The notes under the pieces are model-generated. The model saw only the letters and a list, made by a program, of their open reading frames with translations. It was not told the DNA's origin and did not search any database. Position numbers and translations under genes: made by a program. Of a stretch of 64,000 nt of DNA, positions 16,310-24,508 are shown piece by piece (position 1 is the stretch's first letter; each line of letters starts with the position of its first letter). The stretch comes from CAWGGS01 sp963822095 (GTDB lineage: Bacteria; Desulfobacterota; Desulfobulbia; Desulfobulbales; Desulfocapsaceae): assembly GCA_963822095.1 (NCBI GenBank), contig CAWGGS010000015.1, positions 62,001 to 126,000 on the forward strand, in the 5' to 3' direction.

Positions 16310-17683
16310 ATGACTGAAATTCTTTGCTTCAACGATTTCAGCTACGCTTACCAGGATGCTGATCGGCAGGTGTTGTGTGGGGTAAAGCTCGACATACATA
16401 TGGGTGAGTGCCATTGCCTGGGCGGAGCCACCGGCAGCGGAAAGACCAGTCTGGCCCTGGCAGCCAAGGGATTACTCACGGATGGTCATATTTTCGGCAC
16501 CATTGACCGCTGTGAAACCTCCCCTGGCTCCGGAAGCGGTATGGGCATCGTTTTGCAAAATCCCGAGACCCAGCTTCTCACTGGATCGGTTGGCTCCGAA
16601 GTGGCATTCGGGCTGGAAAACCTCGGCTGTGATCCCCTGTCGATGACCGGAATGATCAGGACTGCTCTTCAGTGGGTCGGTCTGGAAAAGCCCTTGGATT
16701 TTGATACGGCAAAACTGTCGATGGGTGAGAAATACCGATTGCTTTTGGCCTGCCAGCTGGCGATGAACCCGAGATTGTTGATCCTGGATGAACCGACTGC
16801 CCAGTTGGATCCTGAAGGGCTGACCAAACTGTGCCGGATTGTTGTTGAGCTAAAAAAAAACAGGGTTGCACTGCTGTTGTGTGAAAACGAGCCGGGGCCT
16901 CTACGAGAGGCTGTGGATCACCATTGGCATCTGGACGCCGATGGGAAGTTGCATCCGGGGCCAGCACCCGATGTTGTAAGATCCCAAGCCCTACCTTCCG
17001 TCTCTCGATCCGATACCCTACCGGGGATTTCCGAAACAGCACTGCGTGTTTCGGATCTGGCAGTCACTGACATGGCAGGCAGGACGATCTGGTCCGATGT
17101 CTCCTTCTTTCTTCCCCGCAGCAGGCGAGCCGTCATCTATGGATTGAACGGTTCCGGCAAGACAACGCTTATACGATGTCTGCTGGGGTTTGAGAAACCT
17201 GCCGGCGGCGAGGTACGAATATTCGACAAAGACCCAAATCCTTCAATATTGCGCGGTAGGGTCGGCTGCCTCTTTCAAAACCCCCAGAGACAGCTTTTTG
17301 AAACCACTGTGTTTGAGGAAGTAGCCTTTCCCATAAAACGCCGGCGAAGAGGGGAGAGGGAGCTTGCATCCCGAGTTTATGAGACTCTCGGTCTCTGTCG
17401 TATCGACGATTTGGCCGATCGGTCACCACATACCCTCAGTTACGGTCAAAAACACCTGGTTGCACTGGCCTCGGTGATTGCGATGGAACCGACCCTGATG
17501 ATTCTCGATGATCCCTTTGCAGGACTCGATCCAAAACTGGCCGCACAGGTTTTGGAACTCTTGACCTCGATCAACAAAGAAAAGGGAACGACCCTTCTGC
17601 TGACCTCCCATGCCCCCGGATCCATGGGAGACTGGGCGGATCTTACATTTACTCTTGCTGGAGGAAAGCTTGGTTGTAACTAA
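16310..17683 (+). CDS. ECF-type ABC transporter ATPase, two fused ATPase domains
   Basis: A 457-residue protein with two complete ABC ATPase halves, equivalent to EcfA1 and EcfA2 fused. Domain 1 has Walker A GATGSGKTS (39-47), signature LSMGEKYRL and Walker B LLILDEPTAQLDPEG. Domain 2 has GLNGSGKTT (about 278-286), LSYGQKHLVALAS and LMILDDPFAGLDP. Both catalytic sites look intact. It powers an energy-coupling-factor importer with the EcfT gene that overlaps its 3' end by 14 nt. No clear ribosome site precedes the ATG, which is 47 nt after the receptor stop. Confidence 0.94.
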   Translation: MTEILCFNDFSYAYQDADRQVLCGVKLDIHMGECHCLGGATGSGKTSLALAAKGLLTDGHIFGTIDRCETSPGSGSGMGIVLQNPETQLLTGSVGSEVAFGLENLGCDPLSMTGMIRTALQWVGLEKPLDFDTAKLSMGEKYRLLLACQLAMNPRLLILDEPTAQLDPEGLTKLCRIVVELKKNRVALLLCENEPGPLREAVDHHWHLDADGKLHPGPAPDVVRSQALPSVSRSDTLPGISETALRVSDLAVTDMAGRTIWSDVSFFLPRSRRAVIYGLNGSGKTTLIRCLLGFEKPAGGEVRIFDKDPNPSILRGRVGCLFQNPQRQLFETTVFEEVAFPIKRRRRGERELASRVYETLGLCRIDDLADRSPHTLSYGQKHLVALASVIAMEPTLMILDDPFAGLDPKLAAQVLELLTSINKEKGTTLLLTSHAPGSMGDWADLTFTLAGGKLGCN

Positions 17684-18395
17684 ACCGATCAGCAGTTCCA
17701 ATAAGCAGTTTAATCCTCACCTGAGAGCAACACCATTCTATAGGTGCAACCGCACAGCGGTATGGATGATCTTTGTCTGCTCCCTTGTCCTGTCGATTGC
17801 CGCCTTCGGGACCCGAAGCCCGACAACTCTAGGCCTGCTCAGTGCGGCCGACGCTCTGCTTTTGTTGATAGCCCGTCCAGGAATTACCTTCTTAAAACGG
17901 GCCGCGAAGACTATTCTCTGGCAGGCTGGGATCATTTCCGGCTTATACTGGTTGCGATTCGGCTCTTACGAAGGGATCGTTCCCGGACTGATTATCTCCT
18001 GGCAGCTTGCCCTTGCCTTCCTGCCAGGGATGGTCTTCGTCAAGATCGTGCCGGGGGACAGAATTGTCAGAATGCTCTCCGATATTCTCCCCTATCGCAT
18101 AGCTTTTATAATTGCCACTTGCCTGAATTTTCTTCCTTTACTCCTTGCCGAAATTAAAAGCATCCACGAGGGTCAGGTCCTGCGTGGAGCGAAAATCCTG
18201 CCCAAGGACCTGCTTAACCCCCTGAACTGGCAGGATGTCATTTATTGCCTCGTCGTTCCAGTAATGATTCAGACCATGAATCTTTCGGCTCAGATCGCCC
18301 TGGCGGCAAAGGCCAGGGATTTCGGCATCGCCGGTAAACGTACTTCCTGGCCGGGTGAAAATAAGGAACAAAAAAATAAAGGAACGACTCGATGA
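17670..18395 (+). CDS. ECF transporter transmembrane (T) component
   Basis: A 241-residue EcfT-family protein coupling the ATPase to a substrate-binding S component. Helices are visible at AVWMIFVCSLVLSIAAFG, ALLLIARPGITFL, TILWQAGIISGLYWL, LIISWQLALAFLPGMVFVKI and IAFIIATCLNFLPLLLAEI. The cytoplasmic coupling region has EGQVLRGAKI and ALAAKARDFGIAG, the AxARxFG-type motif of the family. I choose TTG 17670 as start because GGAGG at 17660-17664 precedes it by 5 nt; the longer frame to 17610 has no such site. It overlaps the ATPase gene and ends in an ATGA overlap with the next gene. Confidence 0.9.
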   Translation: MVVTKPISSSNKQFNPHLRATPFYRCNRTAVWMIFVCSLVLSIAAFGTRSPTTLGLLSAADALLLLIARPGITFLKRAAKTILWQAGIISGLYWLRFGSYEGIVPGLIISWQLALAFLPGMVFVKIVPGDRIVRMLSDILPYRIAFIIATCLNFLPLLLAEIKSIHEGQVLRGAKILPKDLLNPLNWQDVIYCLVVPVMIQTMNLSAQIALAAKARDFGIAGKRTSWPGENKEQKNKGTTR

Positions 18396-18967
18396 CACGA
18401 TTGCCGCTGAAGGAATCACTTTTTTTAGGATTCTGTGCCGTTTTTATTCTGCTTTTCCGGGTTGTACTCAGACTACATCTCCATATTCCCGGGCATGCCA
18501 TGCTGGTCACTGTTTTTTTTCTTTTTCTGGCTAGAGGCTGTGTCGGTTATAGGGGTGCCTCAACCTGTACCGGGTTGCTCGCGGGTCTTGGCGCATTTGC
18601 CCTGGGGCTCGGGAAAATAGGTCCCATGCTGGTGCCAGCCTTCGTCTTGCCGGGAATGGTGATCGATCTCGGGGCCTTGTTGCTCCCGGGATTGTTTTCC
18701 TCCTCCGTTTTGTGCGTTTTGGTGGCGGGAATTGCCTCGGCCACCAAATTCATCATTTCCTTGGCCCAGGACCTGCTTCTCGGAATGGATACAAAGGTTA
18801 TGGTGCAACATGCCGCATTTGAGGCAGGGACGGCAATGCTTTTCGGAATCGTAGCCGGTTTGCTCGTAGTACCGACCGTCCGCAGACTGAAGGCCTACGG
18901 GCTCGTCGGACAAGGCATGCGAAAAATTCCGGAAGATTTTCAACAAAATGAGGGGAAAAAAGAATGA
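18392..18967 (+). CDS. probable ECF transporter S component
   Basis: A 191-residue membrane protein with about six hydrophobic segments (LFLGFCAVFILLFRVVL, HAMLVTVFFLFLARG, CTGLLAGLGAFALGL, PMLVPAFVLPGMVIDLGALL, SSSVLCVLVAGIASATKFII, AMLFGIVAGLLVVPTV), the size and topology of S components. IPGHAM and GKIGP loops could form the substrate site, but I cannot match it to a defined S family (not obviously BioY, ThiT, RibU or CbiM). It overlaps EcfT by ATGA and the next gene by ATGA, so all four are translationally coupled. AAAGGAACG precedes the start. Confidence 0.72.
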   Translation: MTRLPLKESLFLGFCAVFILLFRVVLRLHLHIPGHAMLVTVFFLFLARGCVGYRGASTCTGLLAGLGAFALGLGKIGPMLVPAFVLPGMVIDLGALLLPGLFSSSVLCVLVAGIASATKFIISLAQDLLLGMDTKVMVQHAAFEAGTAMLFGIVAGLLVVPTVRRLKAYGLVGQGMRKIPEDFQQNEGKKE

Positions 18968-19707
18968 AGGTCTATATCTGCATTGATGATACGGATAATG
19001 CGGAAAGCATCGGCACCGGTCATCTGGCGGCAAGGCTCTCCGGTGCTATCGAGGAGAAAAATTGGGGGAAAAGTTTCTTTATCACCCGTCATCAGCTCTT
19101 TGTTCACCCTGATGTCCCTTACACATCCCATAATAGTGCGATGTGTTTTGCGGCTGACCTGGTCGAATCCCGTTTGGACGATTTCATTGACTATGCCTCG
19201 CTTTTTCTCCGAAAGCAAAGTGCGTCCGGCTCGGATCCGGGCCTTTGTGTCGCCGTGGCCGGGAGGCTACCGGATTTAGAATCGTTGATCGACTTCGGGC
19301 AAAGGGCGAAACGGCAGGTGCTTGATAAGGATGCGGCGTATGCATTGGCAAAAAGACATTGCATCCATCTCTCCGAACATGGTGGAACAGGGGGCGGGGT
19401 CATCGGAGCCCTGGCTGGGGTTGGTTTGAGGATCAGTGGCAATGATGGTCGGGTCCGAGGCAAGCTCAGGGTCAACGGAGCAGACAGCTCGGCTACAGTT
19501 GAAACAATTCTCGGGAAGACAGGGATAGAAGAGATCCGGACAATGAATAGCGCCTCCCTTGATGACCGTGAATGCATCCTCTTGGGCGAATGGATCAAAG
19601 CGGTTTACCTTGATGGCAGGCGCGTGCTTCTGGTCAAGCCGCTGGATATGATAACCAATGGGGCAAGATGGCGTATTTGTACAAAAGAGGAGTTGAGAAT
19701 ATACTAA
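18964..19707 (+). CDS. TiaS-like ATP-binding domain protein
   Basis: A 247-residue protein with the hallmarks of the catalytic and ferredoxin-like parts of archaeal TiaS, the tRNA-Ile2 agmatinylcytidine synthetase: the N-terminal IDDTDNAESIGTGHLAARL, then FITRHQLFVHPDVPYTSHNS (TiaS: RxxRLNPxIPxKTRGNxA), and a later EHGGTGGGVIGALAGVGLR. It lacks the OB-fold and zinc-ribbon domains that TiaS uses to hold tRNA, so tRNA modification is unlikely. The ATG lies in an ATGA overlap with the S-component gene, preceded by GAGGGG. The genetic coupling implies a job on the imported substrate, perhaps an ATP-dependent ligation or phosphorylation; this is inference. Confidence 0.78.
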   Translation: MKVYICIDDTDNAESIGTGHLAARLSGAIEEKNWGKSFFITRHQLFVHPDVPYTSHNSAMCFAADLVESRLDDFIDYASLFLRKQSASGSDPGLCVAVAGRLPDLESLIDFGQRAKRQVLDKDAAYALAKRHCIHLSEHGGTGGGVIGALAGVGLRISGNDGRVRGKLRVNGADSSATVETILGKTGIEEIRTMNSASLDDRECILLGEWIKAVYLDGRRVLLVKPLDMITNGARWRICTKEELRIY

Positions 19708-19733
19708 ACCAGCATGGCTGGACCAGACCGGCC
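19705..19733 (-). repeat. R3 repeat, copy 2 (inverted)
   Basis: Contains GGCTGGACCAGACCGGC at 19716-19732, the exact reverse complement of 20559-20575. It sits right at the stop of the TiaS-like gene; together the two copies bracket the tonB gene. It also matches 2681-2702. Confidence 0.65.
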
Positions 19734-19834
19734 GGTCTCAACGAAACATGAAAGCTCATCACTCCGGCAGTGCAAGATCATTGCTCCTTAAAGACTTTCG
19801 CAGAGAAGTCCCTAATAGGAGATCAGTACATATA

Positions 19835-20539
19835 ATGGGTGTCCATAAAAGTCTGGCTTTCGGACTTTCTGCGTTGCTGCATTTAGGACTCCTTTGTATT
19901 CTGGGCACGATACTGATCAAACCGGCAGTCACCAACCGGATCATGGAAATCGATCTTACACCCTGGGCTCTTACCGCCCTGTCGTCCAAAGGCAAAATCA
20001 CCCGCCAGAGTGAACAGAAGAAGGTCTCGGAAAACACCCAAAAAAAGAGACCGCCGCCGGTCGTTCATTTGACGACATCCGCTAAAAAGGAAATGCCAAA
20101 GCCCGAACACAGAACGGTTGCAAGTGTTTCTGCCGATCATACTGCCAAGACCTCCACTGCCGTCGTGAACGCAGCAGAAGAAAAATCATCAGTCCAGGCC
20201 GAGAGGAGACAGACGCCTACGACCGTCGGCGGAGGTTCAGGCAGGCTTCCGGGTCGGTCGTATTTTGCCGCCGTCCTGGCTCGAATCGAGGCCGCGAAAC
20301 AGTATCCACCATCTGCCGTGCGAAGACATATCGAAGGGAATGCCGTAGTCACTTTCTGCCTGTCGCCTGACGGACGACTTCTTCTAAATCATCTAAAAAG
20401 ATCATCAGGTTATAGCATGCTCGACAACGCAGCACTGGCGGCCGTTCATGATGCCGCACCTTTTCCTGGTTTTACGAATACAAGCAATACTCTTCCCCGA
20501 GCCCTTAGTGTAACAATCTCTTTTGTTCTAACGCCTTGA
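19835..20539 (+). CDS. TonB family energy transducer
   Basis: A 234-residue TonB-like protein. One N-terminal membrane anchor (LAFGLSALLHLGLLCILGTI) with a TonB-type His is followed by a Lys/Pro-containing periplasmic linker (KKRPPPVVHL, then charged and Ala/Thr-rich sequence). A C-terminal TonB domain follows: YFAAVLARIEAAKQYPPSAV, GNAVVTFCLSPDGRL and SSGYSMLDNAALAAVHDA. It should carry proton-motive energy from ExbBD, not present here, to the receptor upstream. The start at 19835 follows AGGAG by 13 nt, longer than ideal; ATG 19748 in the same frame would add 29 residues before the anchor. R3 copies lie on each side. Confidence 0.88.
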   Translation: MGVHKSLAFGLSALLHLGLLCILGTILIKPAVTNRIMEIDLTPWALTALSSKGKITRQSEQKKVSENTQKKRPPPVVHLTTSAKKEMPKPEHRTVASVSADHTAKTSTAVVNAAEEKSSVQAERRQTPTTVGGGSGRLPGRSYFAAVLARIEAAKQYPPSAVRRHIEGNAVVTFCLSPDGRLLLNHLKRSSGYSMLDNAALAAVHDAAPFPGFTNTSNTLPRALSVTISFVLTP

Positions 20540-20555
20540 TCATGGTTGGTTGCTG

Positions 20556-20586
20556 CCAGCCGGTCTGGTCCAGCCATTTTGGTTAG
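20556..20586 (+). repeat. R3 repeat, copy 3
   Basis: GCCGGTCTGGTCCAGCC at 20559-20575 is the perfect inverted partner of 19716-19732, and the following ATTTTGGTTA parallels the ATGCTGGTTT of the other copy. It lies 20 nt after the tonB stop. The two copies could pair only across 800 nt, so a terminator role for the pair is unlikely. Confidence 0.65.
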
Positions 20587-20758
20587 GTCCTGCAGATGAG
20601 TTGGATTCTTGATATAAATGGGTTAGGTGTATTGGCTGCGCAGAAGAAGGAAGGGTGGAAGACTTTGCTATGGAACCAACACCTCTGAAAGAGGGATCCT
20701 ATCAAATGGCTCCAGCACTGTGAATCAGTTTCCAGAATTTCAAAAAAACTGCCATGTT

Positions 20759-20840
20759 TGCCTGGCCTGCTGTCAGGTGCCCCTCTCAGAACGCGATGTG
20801 GACGCCCTCAGACCTCAGCGAGATGTCCTCCGGCGACACC
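20759..20840 (+). repeat. R2 repeat, fragment C
   Basis: CCTGGCCTGCTGTCAGGTGC and, further on, CCTCAGCGAGATGTCCTCCG match R2 copies A and B with a diverged middle. It lies in the 575-bp gap between tonB and the C1 peptidase gene, where no gene is evident. A 9-bp inverted repeat (ACCAGCCAA at 20999-21007 and TTGGCTGGT at 21028-21036) is the only other structure in this gap. Confidence 0.6.
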
Positions 20841-21114
20841 CATTTGCCCTTCCACTTTTTAGAGGTACGCTTACGTCTGATGCACCATCATTCTATCTCA
20901 TTTGCAGATAGGGCCGAAGCTTTTCAAGACGCACTGTCCCATGAAAATCATATCTCACAAAGAGTCTCAAAATGGGTCCGACGTATTTTTTTTGGCCACC
21001 AGCCAAACGCTGTTGTAAGAACCACGGTTGGCTGGTTTCCTTGACGAGCGGATCTTTTCAATCTCGGAGGGCCGAGTGGAGACCACAATTTGAAAGCATA
21101 ACAGATTCCTCTTA

Positions 21115-23208
21115 TTATTGATTGCTATGTATTTTCATGTGTATATTTGATGGGCTGGCAGGTTTGCCGACCGTGCTAAAAATTTTCGGAGCAAATGCCT
21201 TCAAGGTTTGGGTTGCCCCTGTCGTATCGTGTAGTTTGGCCATAACGGACAGGGGAGACCGGTTCGATGCCATGCCGAAGAAGTACGACGAATCTCCTTT
21301 GCCGACACTGGCACCTGCGCAAACCGGTGTTGCAAATTCGAAGGCAAGCGAATTTCCGCTTTTTTTGACGGTGCTGGGCTTCACGTTTCCCAGGCCACCT
21401 TGGGTAATCACGAAAACTTGTTCCGGTGTACCGTCGGAATTGTAGTCCAATGTCCAGACCGGGCCGAAATTGATTGTCATACGATTGACGCAGGGAAGAT
21501 TCGTGATCCCCGCCATCTGACCCAGATCGATCCGATACAGATAGGCTCTGAGTCCTTCTCCCTTCGTGCCGGGTTTTCCAACCGGCCAGACTCTGGATTG
21601 CAGAATTCCATTGCCGGTAGCTCCAGGCAGCGTGAAAGGGGTTGTCATATCATGGACAACAATTTTACATGTTGGATCGAATGTACAGTTAATTGAAGGT
21701 GACTTCACATCGGCGATCGTAAGCGAAACCGGTGGGGACTTCCAGGGAGAACCCTTGGTGACATTTTGTGGTATGTCCTTGGTATAGGCTTTAATACCTA
21801 AATTGCCGTAGACATATTCCTGTTGGCCGGTGGTGCTGTTCTGGCCTGGAACGGAGCTAAGATCGAACCACGTCTGGCCGTCGGGGCTGATGTAGCTTTG
21901 GCTAGGAGAGATTGACATGGGGGTGTTCCATGGTTTTTCCTCTACCAGGAGACAAGAAAAATCGCCAGGGGCTCCTTTATGGTATCCCCTTACTACCACG
22001 GAAAAACGCTGGTGAGCCTGCAGCTGGATCGGCTGGGGCAGAGTAACCGTGTGGTAGCCCCCCAATGAAAAGTTGACGGAAAATTCTGCCGCCGCTCCCT
22101 GGGAATTGATTGCTGCATTGTCCGGATCAAGGTAAACAGTGATATCAAAGGTTTGATCACGCCCAGGATAGGGTCGGCTGAAGAAGCCTATTGCAGTCAG
22201 ACTCTCGTTCTGCACCGCGCTAAACACATTGCCACCATAAATTGCGGAGGTGTGACCCGAATTCGGAAGATAGCCCGGCATGTCGTTTGGACAGATGGAC
22301 ATCTGAGGGCCATAGGGGTCGTACTGATATATCCGTTTATAATTCGATACCGGTTCCGCAGAGAACACAGCCATTAGATTGTAGCCGACGGTTCCGTCAT
22401 AATATGAAAGAAAGTAGAAATTGCCGTCTATGTTTCTGGCGATAAAAGCCCCGTCTCCGTCCGGAGTATAGGTGGTTCCTTGGTATGTGAAGGTGAACTT
22501 GTTCCGATCGAAATGATTGTCCCAACCCACCAGGGCCACCGCATGAACCGGTGAGTTGCCCGGCCAGTAATATGAATGATTGGCCCCATTGGTTATTCCC
22601 CGCCAGCCTACAGAGGCATAGATGGGGCCTTTGTAGTAGATGTACCGTTTGATTTGTTGATTGTCCAGTGGGCCTTGCCTGAATGGGATAAACTGTACCT
22701 TTTGAACATGAGCCCGCGGCCGCACCCTCAGGCCTTTTTTCAGGACCAACCGCTGATAATCGGACTCGGTAATCGGGCCGCGCCAGGAGGTGAGATAGTA
22801 CGCGGCATATTCAGCGGACGCTCCTGCGCCGCATTCATGTACCTGGCTCATCTGCATGTGGGTTTCGGAAAGATCGAGTTTCTCTTTCGGCATCAGAAGA
22901 GATTCCATGATATAGGTTGCAGCACTGGACCAGCAGGATGCACAGTTTGTCGTCTTGTAAGGAGGAGCTGCTCGACCGTAACTACGCAAGTCGAATTTCG
23001 CAGGAAGTCTGATGGGGAATTGAGGGACCGGCATCGGTTTTCTTTCATTGATAGCGGCCCGAATATTTCCATTGTGACGCAAAGTCTTGAACGTGGTTCC
23101 CGTATCACATTTTCCATCACCTGGGGCAAACATTAACAGCACCGTCACGAATGAACAGAACAGTAAACGGCAATTGAAAGACGGATTGGAAGATGGTCGA
23201 TTTTTCAT
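21115..23208 (-). CDS. secreted C1 (papain-family) cysteine peptidase-like protein
   Basis: A 697-residue exported protein. After a signal peptide (CRLLFCSFVTVLLMFAPG) the papain-like domain starts at LPAKFDLRSYG. The catalytic Cys is C92 in NCASCWSSA, the His is in SPVHAVALVGWDNHF, and the Asn position is FIARNIDGNFYFLSYYD. The glutamine that normally forms the oxyanion hole six residues before the Cys is Thr86 here, so activity may be altered. A beta-rich domain like the lectin-like domain of bacterial C1 peptidases follows (about 330-520), then a further beta-rich region of unknown type. Start 23208 is favoured by a perfect AGGAGGT site 9 nt upstream. Probably acts outside the cytoplasm. 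Confidence 0.88.
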   Translation of the reverse strand: MKNRPSSNPSFNCRLLFCSFVTVLLMFAPGDGKCDTGTTFKTLRHNGNIRAAINERKPMPVPQFPIRLPAKFDLRSYGRAAPPYKTTNCASCWSSAATYIMESLLMPKEKLDLSETHMQMSQVHECGAGASAEYAAYYLTSWRGPITESDYQRLVLKKGLRVRPRAHVQKVQFIPFRQGPLDNQQIKRYIYYKGPIYASVGWRGITNGANHSYYWPGNSPVHAVALVGWDNHFDRNKFTFTYQGTTYTPDGDGAFIARNIDGNFYFLSYYDGTVGYNLMAVFSAEPVSNYKRIYQYDPYGPQMSICPNDMPGYLPNSGHTSAIYGGNVFSAVQNESLTAIGFFSRPYPGRDQTFDITVYLDPDNAAINSQGAAAEFSVNFSLGGYHTVTLPQPIQLQAHQRFSVVVRGYHKGAPGDFSCLLVEEKPWNTPMSISPSQSYISPDGQTWFDLSSVPGQNSTTGQQEYVYGNLGIKAYTKDIPQNVTKGSPWKSPPVSLTIADVKSPSINCTFDPTCKIVVHDMTTPFTLPGATGNGILQSRVWPVGKPGTKGEGLRAYLYRIDLGQMAGITNLPCVNRMTINFGPVWTLDYNSDGTPEQVFVITQGGLGNVKPSTVKKSGNSLAFEFATPVCAGASVGKGDSSYFFGMASNRSPLSVMAKLHDTTGATQTLKAFAPKIFSTVGKPASPSNIHMKIHSNQ

Positions 23209-23353
23209 ATTGGCGGGACCTCCTGGAATGCGATGTGAGTGCGTGGTAAGATGACACTTTTGTATGAGATTTTCTTTTTTTTCAGTCACTGGAGCTGGGC
23301 TATCTGCTGCAGCGCTTGAAATACATTCTTCCATACTTTCTGTTTTCTAAGCA

Positions 23354-24349
23354 TCAATTGGGACCGGGGGCTTCTATATATATTTCTTCGGCACAATTGC
23401 CTTTAAATTTTGCTGTGTTCTTTGCTCCGGCAACCAACTCGTCAAGCGTCCCGGAATCATTTATTTTTTTTGGCAGGTTAATCCAGAATTCGTCAATAAA
23501 TCGATTCCCGTTCCCTGTACAACGCAACTCAATCTTTCCGGTTACGTCTTCTCCCAAATGGGAATCAAGAAACGTTTCCATGTCATTGACGTGTACCTTA
23601 CGACCGATATTGTCTCGCATGTAGTCGCCAAGGGGGCTACGGTCGAATTTCTCTGCCAGGCGTTGAATGAGCAGAAAGTACTCATCATCATCAAGCTCCT
23701 GACATGTCCCGTGTTTGCTCCATTCGTGATTTCCAAAATCGCTCGAATAATACCAGTTAGGCATCCACGGGGAGATTTTGCTTATTGTCTCTTCCGTGAG
23801 ATTGAGCGGGGCATTTGGACAGTTGCCGTAGCTTTTTTTGCAACTGCTTTTATTGGGCCATAGTCCATGAATGGTGATATTCCTAACCGATATTTGTCCG
23901 GAATTCAGATTGTCACATTCCGGTTTAACCCCGGAATAATGGTAATGCTCACAAAAGCCTGCCTGCCAGGAGAGGGCCAGCACATAAGAATCATAGGTAT
24001 TTGCAACATTACATCCATGTACTTCAGAAGGGGGAGTGTGGTTTTCTACATGGGTTTCTTGCCGATCTGTGATATCCGTTGTGCCGCACTCCTTTGATAC
24101 CCATCTTCTGGCATCGCTTAATTCAGGAATTAAGACGAGTGCCCAAGGCCCATTAAATTTGTTTTCTTCCACAATGTCATAGGTTCTTCCTGGAATAGTA
24201 TGGATGTCCCCTGGATTATGACCTTTTTTAAAACTCCTATATGCAGGACATGCTTTAACGGCCGTAAATGTACCTTCAACTTTTATGGCAAGCGCGTTGG
24301 ACGTAAAGGCAAAAATAAACAAAAAGAGGAACAGGCCTTTTCTATACAT
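23354..24349 (-). CDS. secreted ribonuclease T2 family protein
   Basis: A 331-residue exported RNase of the T2/RNase I family, which cleaves single-stranded RNA via 2',3'-cyclic phosphates. The signal peptide is MYRKGLFLFLFIFAFTSNAL. A separate N-terminal domain of about 90 residues (IKVEGTFTAVKACPAYRS and on) precedes the RNase domain, which has both catalytic boxes: CAS I ITIHGLWPN (H161) and CAS II HEWSKHGTC (E209, H213). All key residues are intact. The start has AGGAGG 8 nt upstream. It lies between the peptidase gene and the muramidase gene, in the same direction but with its own ribosome site. Confidence 0.93.
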   Translation of the reverse strand: MYRKGLFLFLFIFAFTSNALAIKVEGTFTAVKACPAYRSFKKGHNPGDIHTIPGRTYDIVEENKFNGPWALVLIPELSDARRWVSKECGTTDITDRQETHVENHTPPSEVHGCNVANTYDSYVLALSWQAGFCEHYHYSGVKPECDNLNSGQISVRNITIHGLWPNKSSCKKSYGNCPNAPLNLTEETISKISPWMPNWYYSSDFGNHEWSKHGTCQELDDDEYFLLIQRLAEKFDRSPLGDYMRDNIGRKVHVNDMETFLDSHLGEDVTGKIELRCTGNGNRFIDEFWINLPKKINDSGTLDELVAGAKNTAKFKGNCAEEIYIEAPGPN

Positions 24350-24508
24350 GACATTACCTCCTGAAGAGAATGGACCCTCGGTTGAATTGGATGTAAGGAG
24401 ACCTTGATACAAGAGTCGTTGAATTTCTTTGGGTGCCGGCCAGATCGCTGTGATATCGGCAGTGTTCCAACAACGCTTCTACGGTCCACGCTGTCGAACG
24501 AGATGGGG

